Assembly: GCA_026419785.1 (NCBI GenBank)
Contig: JAODTK010005542.1
Coordinates: forward strand, 1-64,000
DNA length: 64,000 nucleotides
Source: Sclerodactyla briareus
Taxonomy: Eukaryota > Echinodermata > Holothuroidea > Dendrochirotida > Sclerodactylidae
Direction: 5' to 3'
Below are positions 47,961-59,159 of this stretch, piece after piece; within the stretch, counting starts at the first letter, position 1, and each line of letters begins with the position of its first letter. The position numbers were made by a program, and so were the translations under genes. The notes under the pieces are model-generated. The model worked only from the letters and a program-made list of their open reading frames with translations, did not search any database and had not been told where the DNA came from.

Positions 47961-49330
47961 TGTCAGCATTAGGCCTGCATATAGGCGAAATTCTGTTAAA
48001 TCTAAAGAATATATGATATCGTATTTGCTATATGCGCTACCCCATTAAATGTGCCAGTAACCGAACTATGCTGTTGTACATTTTCAGTTCTGGGTGTTCT
48101 ATTTGAACAACTTTCTACGGTAATTGTCAAATAATACTGCTGATGTCTAACTCGACAACAAAGCATGTCGCTTTCTGTTTTTGAGCCCTAAAATTTCTCT
48201 TTCTTGTAACCGTTATCTCGATCATTTACCAAATTAACCCGGAAGTGAGACAATGAAGCATGAATCAGTAGCCACTACGTTCTCGCTGACTGAATGTTGA
48301 CCATGTCACATATGACTGACTTAAAAGTTGGGCACGTACCAGGTCCCTCCAAAAAGCTGATAACTTGTGTATCAAATATCTAAATCACATACATTTAACG
48401 ACCTCCAATATAGCCAAGCTATGTTGAATATTATCCGAATTTAGGTCAAAAGTATGCCAAGTTTATTTTCAAGAGCTTTCGGGAAAATCCTTAATTCCAG
48501 TACCCTTCCAAGGACCAAAATACCCATACCTTTTCAGGTATCTATGGAACCTGTTAAAAGTGCTAGGAGTCAGCACTGTTTGTGCCGAGGTACAAACAGC
48601 CTGAAACACTCAGGGAGGGTCATTTCCTGCTATTGCGATAGAGCAGGAGTATTAACCCTTTTTACTTTCTCCCTCGCGCTAACCCAAATCGGCCGGCTTA
48701 ACATTCTTCAATCCCACCCCCCCTCTTCTCAACCTTAAACTTCTTAATACTATTACAGTCTCTATAACTCCCTAATGAGTGATGCCTGAGACTTTCTATT
48801 TGAAAACGCCACCAGTCACTCGATATCCCTGAAAATGTTACTCACCGAACCGGTCTATGTTGTTAGTAAAGTCACTGTGAACTTTGGGCGATCATTTTAT
48901 CTGAGTAACTCTGATATTCACCTCCATCAGGCTTCTGGACTTGATATATCTATGACGGATAGAACAAAAAATTCGTCATGATAGTTCGCTGAATTCTTGT
49001 TGACTAGTGCAGACTGGCTGCACCCTTTAGGATTTTCTGGGAGGTCCGGAAGAATGATTATACGTGATACCTGGTTCAGTTTGGCGGTTAGGTGTGGGGA
49101 GGTGAGGGGGTAATTCGAATGCCCGCAGTTACTGCTCAAGTGATTGCGCGGCAGGTGATGCAGCTAGGTTGTCCCACCCCAGTTCCCCTTTCTCCTCTTA
49201 ATGATGTGATGATGGTGTGATGTATGTTGCATACTAATGTATCAACAAGTAAAATGCGCCATTGTTGTTGCCAGTATATCCTGGCAGCAAGAATGCTACC
49301 ATGACAACCGGGGTATCGCCTCACACCTAA
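47961..49330. other. Stretch with no recognisable gene
   Basis: Open frame of 94 codons at 48,454-48,738 (+) without domain or splice support. Nothing else. Confidence 0.45.
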
Positions 49331-49334
49331 ATCT

Positions 49335-50310
49335 ATCAGATGCATTTTCAACTGCATGCCATGTTGGTATTGGAACTGTACGCTTTAGCTCTGTTCGTAA
49401 ATCAGTACTTTCTTCTTTCTTCTCCGATGATTATGCATACCACAGGGAAAGCCGATAGACACGCCGCGTAAATCAGAATTAATCAATGAGCGCGGGCGTG
49501 GTCCGGCGATGGAGTTGAATTCTCTTTCAACCGGCTGTACAGCATGGTATTCTCATCGAGGATCATCAGGAACGCCACCAACTACATCGCATACGAACAA
49601 TTATGTATATACGACAAGGTGATTAACATATCCAGTTGGGCCGTGGTTCTCGTTCATTTGTGGACGCTTCAGATCATTTAATCTTCATTCAATATTATTT
49701 TAATTCTCTTCGGGTCCATTTTATCTCTGCGGGTTCAGAATAGTGCGGCTCACAAAGCCCGGCCGTATTGATCGTGAATGAGCACCGATGATATTTCGCC
49801 TTCTCTCCTCAACTAGATCCGTGTCGCCCCCTTCTATTGGGGGACATCATGAACTCCAGATTCGAACCAATTTCTCGGAACCTAACGAGTTTAAAAACCA
49901 TTCCAAAACTGACGCCTCACAGACGAACGACCGAGACTTCGGAACGGAGTAACCTATAAGTCGGTCCTACCGATGTTAAAGTTCCATTCAATCTTTGGAT
50001 TATTCGAGAATTTAGGCATCAATGATTTTGAAAATGAATGCAATCGATCGAACGCATCATGTGCAAGAAGAACTTTCAACCACAGTTAACAGCACTCAAA
50101 TCATTTCTATACTTGATCATTCGCGAATTTTGAAAGAAGCCGGGCTGGCCGCAACGAATTATATGTTTTCACTTACAGGGACCTATTCCTCGAAATACTT
50201 ACCTAATACTACTGTTCCAGCGGATTTTTTTTTTTGTAATTTTCATATCAGTCAATACAATTGGTTACTACAGTATGTTTGGTGGCTTCGTGGCTGGAAA
50301 GGAGGGACAT
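49335..50310. repeat. Segmental duplicate of 59,625-60,510
   Basis: Shared in order: TTTTCAACTGCATxxxATGTTG, CGCTTTAGCT, GGTATTCTCATCGAG, ACAAGGTGATTAACATATCCAGTTG, GGGTCCATTTTAT, CGTGAATGAGCACCG, CCTTCTCTCCTC, AACGCATCAT. Both copies contain, on the minus strand, a partly conserved reading (VLIHD...KMD), which may be coding, but frame breaks make this uncertain. Confidence 0.65.
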
Positions 50311-50319
50311 AAATCGAAT

Positions 50320-50652
50320 CAGATGGCGTTTCATCAGTTGCTTCGAACCTACTCACTGTCTGCGACTGTTTATTCACACTTGGGAAAATGTTTCATATCC
50401 AGACACTTGACTGGTTAGCAAGGCGATGGGGGTCAAGCGAAGATCTCAGCGCGCGGACGGAAAATTCAGGGTGAGTAGAATAGAAGCAAAAGGTATTCAG
50501 GAGGCAAGACATTATACACAGGACCAAACAATGAACGAAGATGAACGCTTTGAAACAGGCGGCCAGTTCAGATCATGCAGCAAACCGGTTGAACCAGTTC
50601 TACGACCAATACTGAGAACAAGTCTAGCAGCTCAATTTTGCAGTCACTGTAG
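50320..50652 (+). CDS. Duplicated membrane-protein fragment, copy II, upstream exon
   Basis: Counterpart of 14,890-15,260. The frame from 50,426 is open to a consensus 5' splice site (CACTGTAG|GTAAGCC, exon end 50,652). It reads ERFETGGQFRSCSKPVEPVL and ends AAQFCSHCR, giving two CxxC-type cysteine pairs (CSKP...CSHC region). The start of the exon is not defined. The preserved donor and the longer open frame suggest this copy is closer to intact than copy I. Family not recognised. Confidence 0.4.
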
Positions 50653-50805
50653 GTAAGCCAGATCTTAGATGACATGTAAGTAAGAAGACCATTGCAATTT
50701 CTAGCCGTGACGTGATGAGAGCCCGAACGGCGTGGTGAGAAGTGATAGCATCAATGTACTGACGGATGCCGCCCTAAATCTCTTATATGTTGGTTTATAT
50801 TCTAG

Positions 50806-50934
50806 CGACGAGTCACCTATGTATTTTAACGTCCCTATAGAGTTGAAAGACCACTCCGAGTTTCTAAGTGAATCCAATGCCACTTCTATAATACCTTTGG
50901 CTTCTGGATTCCTGCTGTTTTTAATCTTTTAACA
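50806..50934 (+). CDS. Duplicated membrane-protein fragment, copy II, transmembrane exon
   Basis: Follows a strong 3' splice site (TATGTTGGTTTATATTCTAG, boundary 50,805) about 150 bp after the donor of the preceding exon. That gives a short intron with a polypyrimidine tract. Encodes DESPMYFNVPIELKDHSEFL, an NAT sequon, then SIIPLASGFLLFLIF and a TAA. This looks like the end of an ectodomain with a C-terminal hydrophobic anchor (GPI signal or TM). In copy I the hydrophobic run is longer and followed by a basic tail, so the stop here may result from an indel. Confidence 0.45.
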
Positions 50935-51590
50935 GCAATTAGCTCTAAACCACCTCAAAAATTAGTTATACCAGCCGAAAGCATCATTAGAAGCAGCCAA
51001 CTGACGCGGGAAAAGTTAGAATCGCGGGTCCGGGAACCCCTGGTTTTCTGTATTCCTGCTATTTGTATTATAATCATTAACCGTAACGCCGGCGAGTTGG
51101 AAATGAAAGCAGCGAGAATGTGTTGAAAGGGGCTTTATACTGACCTCGGTATTTTACTTTCGACTTGTATGAAACCTAGTGTTAACGGGAACTCCACCCC
51201 CCCCCCCCCCAAACCGCACGAGACATGTCCCCTACTTGTCTGCATCTTTTCAAACCATTTCCATCCTGCCTTTGGCTATTGCGCCATACCACAGCGCTTA
51301 TTGTGCACGTGCCATCTTAGCGTGACATTGAGAATCCTCCTTTATTGTGGACGTAAAGCGACGACCCAGCCTGCTATTCATCACCGACTAACACGATAAC
51401 AATGTTATACAGTCCAACTATGACTGTTATCTGATCACGTCAGTCGAAATTGTAGGCATGGCCTCGTCGAACACACAAAATCCTTCATAATCTGTTCACC
51501 CCTTCCCCTTTGCAAACTGACATGTGTAGGGGGTAAACCGCCCACGTTTTATCCCCGCTGTTGATCAATCATAGGAAGAAGTATCTAAAC
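50935..51590. other. Remainder of the copy II segment, then unrecognised sequence
   Basis: Similarity to copy I persists to about 51,100. A poly-C tract at about 51,197-51,210. No further gene. Confidence 0.45.
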
Positions 51591-51599
51591 ACCCTCCAT

Positions 51600-52025
51600 A
51601 AAAAAAACCCATTTTTGGTCGAAACCAAGATAAAACTTTATACCCAAGTTTTGTTCTAATCCATGAAAGTTAATGGCCCATTGATCTATAACAAATTTGA
51701 CCCACGATGCTTTGAAATGACTTTTAAACAATGTGCCCTTCCACCAAGTTTCGTTCAAATCTGACAAAGTTTGGAATTCACATTTTTTTTTTACAAATTT
51801 GACTCCGATGGACCTGAAATGACCTCCCTTTTTCGGGATCAACTATAGTCCCTACCCCAAGTTTTGTTCGAATCCGAGACCAATTGAAAATTTGCGTAAT
51901 TAATGCAAATTAGCGGCCCCCAGCATTGCATGATGCCCACTTTCGAACTCAATCCGAGATTTCACTAGGGCGGACATGTGTACCAAGTTTTAGTTCAATT
52001 CGGATAAAGCGTTAAAGAGTTTTGC
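51600..52025. repeat. Degenerate tandem repeat, ~105-bp period
   Basis: The word CCAAGTTTTGTTCGAATCCGA (with variants) occurs near 51,643, 51,742, 51,857 and 51,984. Between copies lie AAATTTGACxC and GAAATGACxT words. A common type of dispersed satellite-like repeat in marine invertebrates, here about four units. Confidence 0.6.
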
Positions 52026-52394
52026 GCTAACGCCTACCGTTTCCGGCGGCGGCGAACGGCATGCGGTGAGGCCTGGGACTGCGGCGGCGGCTACACACCC
52101 AACCATAATCTCCCCCGACACTTCCAGTGTCGCGGGGATATACTTATCATTTTCACCCCAATTTCTGAATTTTGCCTACATAAATCAATCTGACCAAAAC
52201 AAGCAGTCTACACATGATTCCAATGACCGAATCAGATTATGCGCTTCTACGACGACTGTCATGGGAAATTTTGTACGGTGGCATCTCCACTTACACTCAT
52301 CTCCCGGGCAACTCTAATAGACTTTGTGTGTAACGTCGGATCGAGTCGAGTTCGAAAGTTGTTGCGATTGGGCAATTTATGCTTTTGCTTTCTT

Positions 52395-52625
52395 GAAGTG
52401 TCTGAAATCCCGTTGTTGTGAGAGACGTGACAAAACATGGCAACACTATAGCACTTGTTGTATCACGTGAAATAACGAAGCAAGACGTAAGAATCTCCAG
52501 GCACCATGAGACCCCTAGACTCGCCGGAGGGTTTTGTTACGTACTGTTACATGTCGTGGCGTGGTCCTCCTCGTTCCTTTGACGGCTTAACTACTATGTG
52601 TGTTATCCCACAGTGACTGTCATGA
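52395..52625. repeat. Segmental duplicate of 16,270-16,500
   Basis: Shared ATCCCGTTGTTG, ACATGGCAACA, AAGACGTAAGA, CCCACAGTGACTG words in the same order and at the same distance from the duplicated exons as in the first copy. Confidence 0.5.
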
Positions 52626-52766
52626 CACCTTTGATTTTTGTTGACTTAAAAAAAATCGGCACGGCAATGACGTTAATCACTGCCTATCACGTATGCCCAG
52701 TCTCGACTGCATCTCACGTTCACTTCATCCTTTTCACCTCGATCCGTCATGTAATACCAGTAGGAG

Positions 52767-52842
52767 ATCGGACTATAGCTCAGCCGATAGAGCTCCGGAC
52801 TGCATGTAGCGGATACAGGGGGATCCAGGGGTCCGGAACCCC
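52767..52842 (+). repeat. tRNA-like SINE head
   Basis: GGACTATAGCTCAGCCGATAGAGC fits a tRNA 5' end with D-arm and A box, followed by CCGGACTGCATGT in anticodon-arm position (TGC in the loop). The T-arm is degenerate (GGGGGATCCAGGGGTCCGG) and the acceptor stem does not close, so it is a SINE or tRNA pseudogene, not a functional tRNA-Ala. Confidence 0.45.
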
Positions 52843-54288
52843 CCCCCCCTTGCTTGCAGAGCTTTTCGGAACACCAATGCATTCTAATCAATAATGTGGA
52901 TCCGAGGGCTACTGGGGAGTCGGACCCTCCCCTCCCCTAACTTTCCCCCGCTATGTGATGTCATTTGTGCTAAATGTCCCGCTACAAGACATACCCTTCC
53001 GAGATGTACAAGACCCTAAACATTTTGCGCACTATTGTTTGCTTTCTGTGGCTTTGTTATGTGGTCCAGTCCCGTCACTTTACTATCTTCAGGGTTAGCA
53101 CACAGAGAAGACAGGAAGGCATTTCCCCCTATGGAATTTTATCCCCAAAATAAAATTGTTTTCAAATACCGTTTTTAAAAACACGTTTATATTTTGGTAG
53201 GGGTGGGTGGTGGTTATACTAATTAGGGATAAAGTCTGTATTTTTTTTCAATTTGGCGCGCTTGTTTGCCCGCGTTGCCGCGGCTTCTCGTTACCATAAA
53301 TTGTACAATCCACCCCTCATACTGCAAAGGTCCCACGAGCAAATTTGTGAGTAGGCCCGACCATCTCTCTTGCGTTTTTCTTTATGTTAAAGGTTGATAC
53401 CCATAGCATAAACAATAGATGGGGCGAAAAGAACAAGACAAATATACCCCCCCCCCCAGCGAGATCCGTGAAATTTTGTATATTTGAAGAAAAAAAAATT
53501 GCCAAAAAAGTAGTCAACACTAAATCCTGAGGATGATTTGGAGGTAATGGACATCTTTCAATCCGTATTTGACCGACCTATTCATCAACATTCTGTGAGT
53601 TCTCGCGCTTTGCGCGAAGTGGTGTATGTGCGAGTCTCATGGCCACCTTTACGACCGCGGCTCTGGAGGTAGGTTAGTGTTGTAAATCCAGTACGCATGG
53701 ACCAATACCAGCTCTTGTTTTACATATGCAGTGATTTAATAGCAACCAACTTTTAAACGAATTACAGAAGTGGAGATATTCGAACAAACGCCAGAAGGAA
53801 CTAACTGACCAAGCACCAAATCGCATATAGGCCTGGTGAATATGCGAAATCATTCCAAATTAAGGCCCCTCCGGAAATAATTCTTCAGAACCCTCTCACA
53901 GCCCACCCATCCCAATAAAATTAGCAACCCCCCACTAGAAGATACATACCCCCCCCCACTAAAAAATCCTGGCTACGCCCACGAGTTTGTACCCCTCCCA
54001 GAAAATCCTGCATCAGCCACAGAGGCAGCTGCGCCTTCATAACCCATTGTTCACGCCAATGGGTAATGACCCTACCGATTGGAAAGAGCAGAAGAGGCTT
54101 TTGTGTAGCCTTTGTGGAGTGTGAATCTATATACCATTGGGGATGCTTATACACTTTAACTTCATATATTTGCACATGGTCCTTATGAATGAATGAGGGC
54201 GGATGGAACAAAAAGAAGCATTGAAAACATCGCGCGCCGAAGTGCGCAGTTTCGAGGATTCCACCACTGAGAAGTCTATATAAGTAAA

Positions 54289-54289
<1 letters not shown>
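52843..54289. other. Gene-poor stretch with repeat fragments
   Basis: C-rich tracts near 52,841, 53,445 and 53,949. The words AAAAAATCCTGGCTACGCCC and GAAAATCCTGCATCAGCC at 53,961-54,020 look like transposon ends. No gene supported. Confidence 0.45.

Positions 54290-54352
<63 letters not shown>
54290..54352. repeat. Poly(A), ~60 bases
   Basis: An uninterrupted A run. It could be the tail of a processed retrocopy or SINE, but no cDNA-like sequence is recognisable on the 5' side (54,130-54,290). Confidence 0.9.
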
Positions 54353-54354
<2 letters not shown>

Positions 54355-56040
54355 AACCATAATATCACCTGGGTCAAAATTGGGGACGAAATGCACCAGC
54401 GGCGTCCCTTTCTCAACAAAAACACGGGGCTATCTATATCCAACCTTAATTAGCAACATTTTCTATACCAAACTGAAAGATTTCCGCAGCACTCCGGGCG
54501 CCTTGTTAGGTCTGCAACAACAGAGACAACCGCAATCTGAGAATGCAAATTCTGACAGAGGGGTGGGTGAGGTTCGAATTTCTTCGATCGTTACTCAGCA
54601 GGCTCGGACCAGATTTTTTAAATGAAGTTAATGACAATGGTAAGGGACGGGGGTGGGGTGCGGTGAAAAATGTTTGACTGCCCCAGTTTTTCGCTGGAGC
54701 CAAGCTGGACCCCTCCCTTTTGAAAATCCCGGATGACGGGCACCTGGCCACTGCAGGTCGAGGCGGATAGTTCGAACACAAGTCATAGACCGATCCGCTC
54801 TTCTGATGCGGGATTCGGCCCATGGTCAAGGTCCATTTTCCTACTACTGCTTACTTGCTTCCACCCACCCGAAAATGATACAACCTGCGCCTACAATACA
54901 ACAACAACTGACTCTCTGGGTTCTAGGGAGACGTAATGGTTCTTAATGATCAGGTAATTATCGTGAAGGCGCTTTGGTACTGAATGCAGAGTGATAAAGC
55001 TCTATATAGATACCAGAATCTTACTTATGGCAATAAACGAATAATTAATTATTATATGCAATCGTGAATATTTAATAGTTGGAAGACTATAATATGTTGG
55101 CTGCTGGCACGCCACAAGGAAACCAAGTAACTGTCTTTGCTGGAACGACGACTACCTTATGCGCGTACGACAACTACCGTTAGCGCGTATGCTGAGATGC
55201 CTGGCCCTACCTCCTCCTCTGTCTACATTGTAGGGCTCCGTTTTAGTGTGGAAAGATCCCGGCGAATCTCGCCTACCTCTTTTCGAAGAGTGCCCTGAGT
55301 ACGAGGGCAGGGGTGAGAAGTCCTGCTCCCGGGATCGCCCATGCGACGTGTAACTTCACTCATTCAGACACTTTCCTACACGATAAAGGAGCGGGGTGAA
55401 AGTTGGTGTCTTGACGACAACCGAGTTTGAACAGGGACTTAGGCTTGCAGGCGGAAACCAACCTCTAACCGTTTCCTGTCACATCACCCACCAGCCAGCA
55501 GTAGGCTTCCGTCTCTTATGAAATAGCTGTGCCTTCACGCCCCGCTGCCCTGGGTGCCCCAGGCTAAGCGCGCCCTGCCGGTTCCCCTTAGCGAAAACAA
55601 TTACTTTTCTGGTACCCTCAGCGCATCGATGATGCGTAATCCTGTACTGACTCTGTGTGAGCTGGCTGCTTTGGAAGTACACATGCTGCTATAGAAGCAT
55701 CACAATGGAACTAGCATTGTTCGATATTAGATGCAATCCCCTCTGAAATGTATCTGTTCCTCGGGTTCGGACCACCATATGTCGTGTGTTCATGAAATAT
55801 TTCATTTTCCAAAATGCTGGCCCGCTCATTAATACACATAGGAACTTCTGTTCATCTCTAGCCTGCCCCTACGTTTGATGCATTTAGGTTGGTTACGTGA
55901 CAGACCTCTTTGGAATCTCCGGAAATCACGGTGTTCTTGTGATGTTGTTGTATTTGTTTTTTTTCCTTCCTCATTCTCAACACTAGTTAACCACATTGCA
56001 ATCTGCCCCATTCCTCATTCGAAACGTTGGTGACATATGC
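54353..56040. other. Stretch with no recognisable gene
   Basis: 55,130-55,640 is GC-richer than its surroundings and without long homopolymers, which could mark a different repeat, but no family is recognised. Confidence 0.45.
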
Positions 56041-56044
56041 CATG

Positions 56045-57127
56045 TTACAAGACAGTTTCATAGATACGGTCATTGCCTCCTCCGCCTCGACTATTAAACT
56101 GGAAGTCTTCCAGGGAACTAATGCTCGTTTTGTGGATCTTACCACCGCCTCTATTGACCGTGGTAATTTGGCGGATCTCTCTCATACGTGATTCCTTAGC
56201 CACAGATTTTCCTTCACTCCCGACTTCCATACATGGTCCCGTTCTTCGATATGCTGTTGACTCTTTTGATCTCACAATTGGTGTTGTATTGTTTCAACAT
56301 ATGGCCCCTCTCTTTCCCCACGTCCTGTTTAATTCTTATTGTGCCCCGCAGAATCCTCGTTCCGTCTCTCCTTTCGACAGTATCCTCACCCATATTCTGG
56401 CATCCTTGCCTCCTTCGCGAGTTGCACAATCCCATATTTCCGCCTATAGGCCAATGTCTTGCCGCAAGTGACCCCATGATGCGCAGTACTCCCCTGTGTC
56501 GTCCCTTGCAACTTCGTATATGCTTGGCTCATTCCTCCTTGTCTGCGATTGATGTGGGTGTCTATCTAAGGGCGTCACATTAACCACGCCTCCGTCCTCT
56601 TTAAGATCCTGATTCTGGAGCGTTCCCTTCACTGCATATATCGGTTTGATCCAATCCTCCGGAAGAATGTAACTCTATTTTCATGTGCCGAAATATTATA
56701 AGGAAAAAATTGTAGCAAGAACGATCGACATAGACACAACGATGATACAGTCATAATCTTTTTTTCTGGATTCTCTCCCACCGTCACAGTTGTGGAGCTT
56801 TCTTCACTTACTGTTTCCGCATTCGTTCCTGCCTCCTCCGTAGGAATTGTCTTCCGGAGTACTGACGTTAATGTACGGCTGTTGATCGTAAACTTCACCT
56901 GTGCTTGTAGTTTGGACATAGACGGTCGATACACTGATGACTTACCCGCTGGCTTCATTCTTATCAAAATATCATTAGTTGAGGCTCTCCTTTAGAACCT
57001 ACGAACTCATCTCCTCCTTGAAGTACAATTTTAAAGATATGGTACATCCTGCTTCGTTACCATATGAAATGGTGCAATTGGTACTACGGCGATTCTGTCC
57101 ATTCACGGCCGCTGCCAAGGTTTCACA
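56045..57127 (-). CDS. Receptor family copy B: Cys ectodomain, stalk, TM, tyrosine-motif tail (last exon)
   Basis: Begins after a conserved 3' splice site (CTTTCTTTCCACAG). The first frame reads CETLAAAVNGQNRRSTNCTI and SYGNEAGCTISLKLYF, with three cysteines and an NCT sequon. A shifted frame gives KSSVYRPSMSKLQAQVKF and the Ser/Thr/Glu-rich stalk TEEAGTNAETVSEESSTTV. A second shift gives the TM core IIVVSMSIVLATIFSL. The tail has DWIKPIYAV, EPSIYEV, RKYGIVQL, ITYE at the ITIM-like position, and ends GGNDRIYETVL-stop (TAA at 56,045-56,047). The terminal TVL fits a class I PDZ ligand. About 360 codons in one exon. At least four indels break the frame. Signalling through tyrosine phosphorylation is inferred from the motifs; the family is not recognised. 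Confidence 0.6.
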
Positions 57128-57378
57128 CTGTGGAAAGAAAGAAGTTATTCCGATTAGGCCTATAATCATTGGCGGCATTTTTTTTCCCTAATGGAGGTTA
57201 AGTCAGAGAAATATATGTTCCATGACATGTGTGTGTGTGTTTGTGTTCCCCATCATGATACGTGAAGCCCATTGTTCGGAGATAAGGCTAAGGTCAACAG
57301 AGGCTAGTCCAAAAATGCTTCCAAACATGATAGTAAGAATGGTTGATATGATCAGGTTGGAATTTAGTGCTAGCATCC

Positions 57379-57379
57379 T

Positions 57380-57420
<41 letters not shown>

Positions 57421-57535
57421 ATATATATATCTATATTATATATAGATTATATCTAATATATATATAGATATATATATAGATATATATATATATAGATAAA
57501 TATATATATTATAGATAATATTATTATATAGGATC
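57379..57535. repeat. (AT)n and AT-rich microsatellite
   Basis: About 36 bases of pure AT repeat, then interrupted ATAT/TAGATA sequence. It ends the homology between copies A and B. Confidence 0.9.
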
Positions 57536-57729
57536 ATTGAATGATCTGGATAGATCAGAATATAAAACAAACGGAGGTAATTCAACTTTTGCTGCTCCAG
57601 TTATTTAATGCAAACCGTTCCGGTCACTTCGACCTTCTCAGTTGATACAGGGATAAGAATGACTGGCTATACAATATCAGAGAACCGTATGATTACATGC
57701 TTGAGTACATACCCCAAGACCACAAACAA

Positions 57730-58180
57730 ATACAACTACAAAGCCTACCTAGGTTGTACAAACTCGACTTTCACGGGTCGATACATTCGTTCCTTTTGTT
57801 AAGGCCGTCGGGTTGGAGAGTGCGTATTGCCTGTCAGTAGATTTCACGCTTCAGAAGATTCTTCTTTGTGTTGTCTGAGTTCGAGACTTGCTCGATCAGC
57901 GAGAAAGTGAAAACAATTAAATCATGGGGGTCTGTTGTAGTGTGTGGCCACTTAACATGTTTTTTTTACATGCTCGTTATGTTACGAGAACGAACCTGAA
58001 TTGCGTGGAAGTGGAGCCCTGACGTTACTGGAACTTTGCGTTAAATGCAGGTGATCAAATCAATGACATTATGGCTCGTCGTACAGGTGGAGGCCTCCTT
58101 AATAGGATAGAGTGATTGGTTGTGCAGCTATTGAAATACAGTTTTCCTGAGAAAAATGTGACAGAGATCAATTTCTTTCT
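57730..58180 (-). mobile_element. Terminal region adjoining the tyrosine-recombinase element
   Basis: Part of it (57,730-58,040) is repeated at 29,190-29,560. Located directly 3' (minus sense) of the recombinase frame, so it is probably the element's terminal repeat or 3' UTR. Confidence 0.4.
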
Positions 58181-58184
58181 TTGG

Positions 58185-59060
58185 GCATTTCGAATAGCCC
58201 GGGGAATCACTTTGTAAGGGTGGCAGCCCCTGGGATTTTAGGCTTGGAGAGGGCCACTAAACTCCTTGAGGTGTCCTGGTTCTCCTATCTTCATCAGCAC
58301 CCTGAAACACTCAAAATAACCTCATCCCGGGCTATCTATAATTACCACTTGGATTGGCTTCATGTTTGGCTTCGACTGTTTAAGGTGACAATGAATGGTA
58401 AATACGGCTCAGCTCCGTGAGGATTTGGAGTCTACCCAAATCCGCAGAGGCCAATGTTTGAACATCGCTGTGCTGAGGACCAAGGCTACCAACATGCAGG
58501 CTTGTGTGTTAAATCTTTAAGTGAGAGTGTCTCTAATGACCCCTGGGGACGGAAGTAAGTCAACATCATGGCTTTGACATCCCCAGTTTTCGTCATAACG
58601 TTGGTGTGGAGGCTGTAGTTCGGAACACTCCCCTTTAGAAACCTGGTAACCAAAGGATGGGTTCCGAAAGTAAAGTTGTCCAGCTTAATTGCTGGTGACA
58701 AAGCTGATCTGGCCGTGGACTCGAGCCCCTGATTTCGAGTGGGGAAAACCTGACTGTAATGTCTTGGTAGCAAAATTTTGTCCACTTGTTTAGGTGTACC
58801 TGGTATTGCTTTTTGTGGCTTGTCTCCACGATGCCATAAATTTTCTTGCGTCTTGTCCATGTATTCCTCTCTGGTCCGAGGGCTCTCCGGAATAAAGAGG
58901 CCATTACTAGTGTTAGTTTCCCTGTTAAAGAGTGTACCTGGTCTTGGCCTGGTATAATGAAGGGTTGCCGCACTCTGCCGGAAAAACCTGGCGTCTCCAT
59001 GGTCATGGCCAAAATGCTCTGGAGTACCACGTTGCGTCGGCCAGTCGAAATATACTATGC
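58185..59060 (-). mobile_element. DIRS/Ngaro-like retroelement: end of pol and tyrosine recombinase
   Basis: Minus strand. From 59,060 down: GHDHGDARFFRQSAATL and PGTLFN (end of the RT/RNase H protein), then ENLWHRGDKPQKAIP and KQVDKILLPRHYSQVF. Next come TARSALSPAIKLDNFTFGTH, PLVTRFLKGS and ETLSLKDLTHK, the N-terminal SAM-like part of YR-retroelement recombinases. This enzyme class joins the circular cDNA to the genome. Further on are SAQRCSN and FECFRVLMK, in the region that leads to the first catalytic Arg in this family. The C-terminal HxxR and Tyr box was not found, so the copy is truncated or too decayed. Two or more frame shifts. The subclass (DIRS versus Ngaro) cannot be settled here. 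Confidence 0.7.
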
Positions 59061-59159
59061 CCCTTGCTGTCGTCCCTTTCGTATCTTTTGAACTTCTATT
59101 CTAACTATTGTGAAGTTTGCTGTCTGCGCTGGAGCCTGCTAAGGTTTGGTATACGATAG

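Noticed and set aside
52767-52842. Functional tRNA-Ala (TGC)
   Set aside because: The 5' half is tRNA-like but the T-arm is degenerate and the acceptor stem does not pair; more likely a SINE head.
54290-54352. Poly(A) tail of a processed pseudogene
   Set aside because: No cDNA-like or known protein sequence precedes it on either strand, so only a poly(A) repeat is reported.
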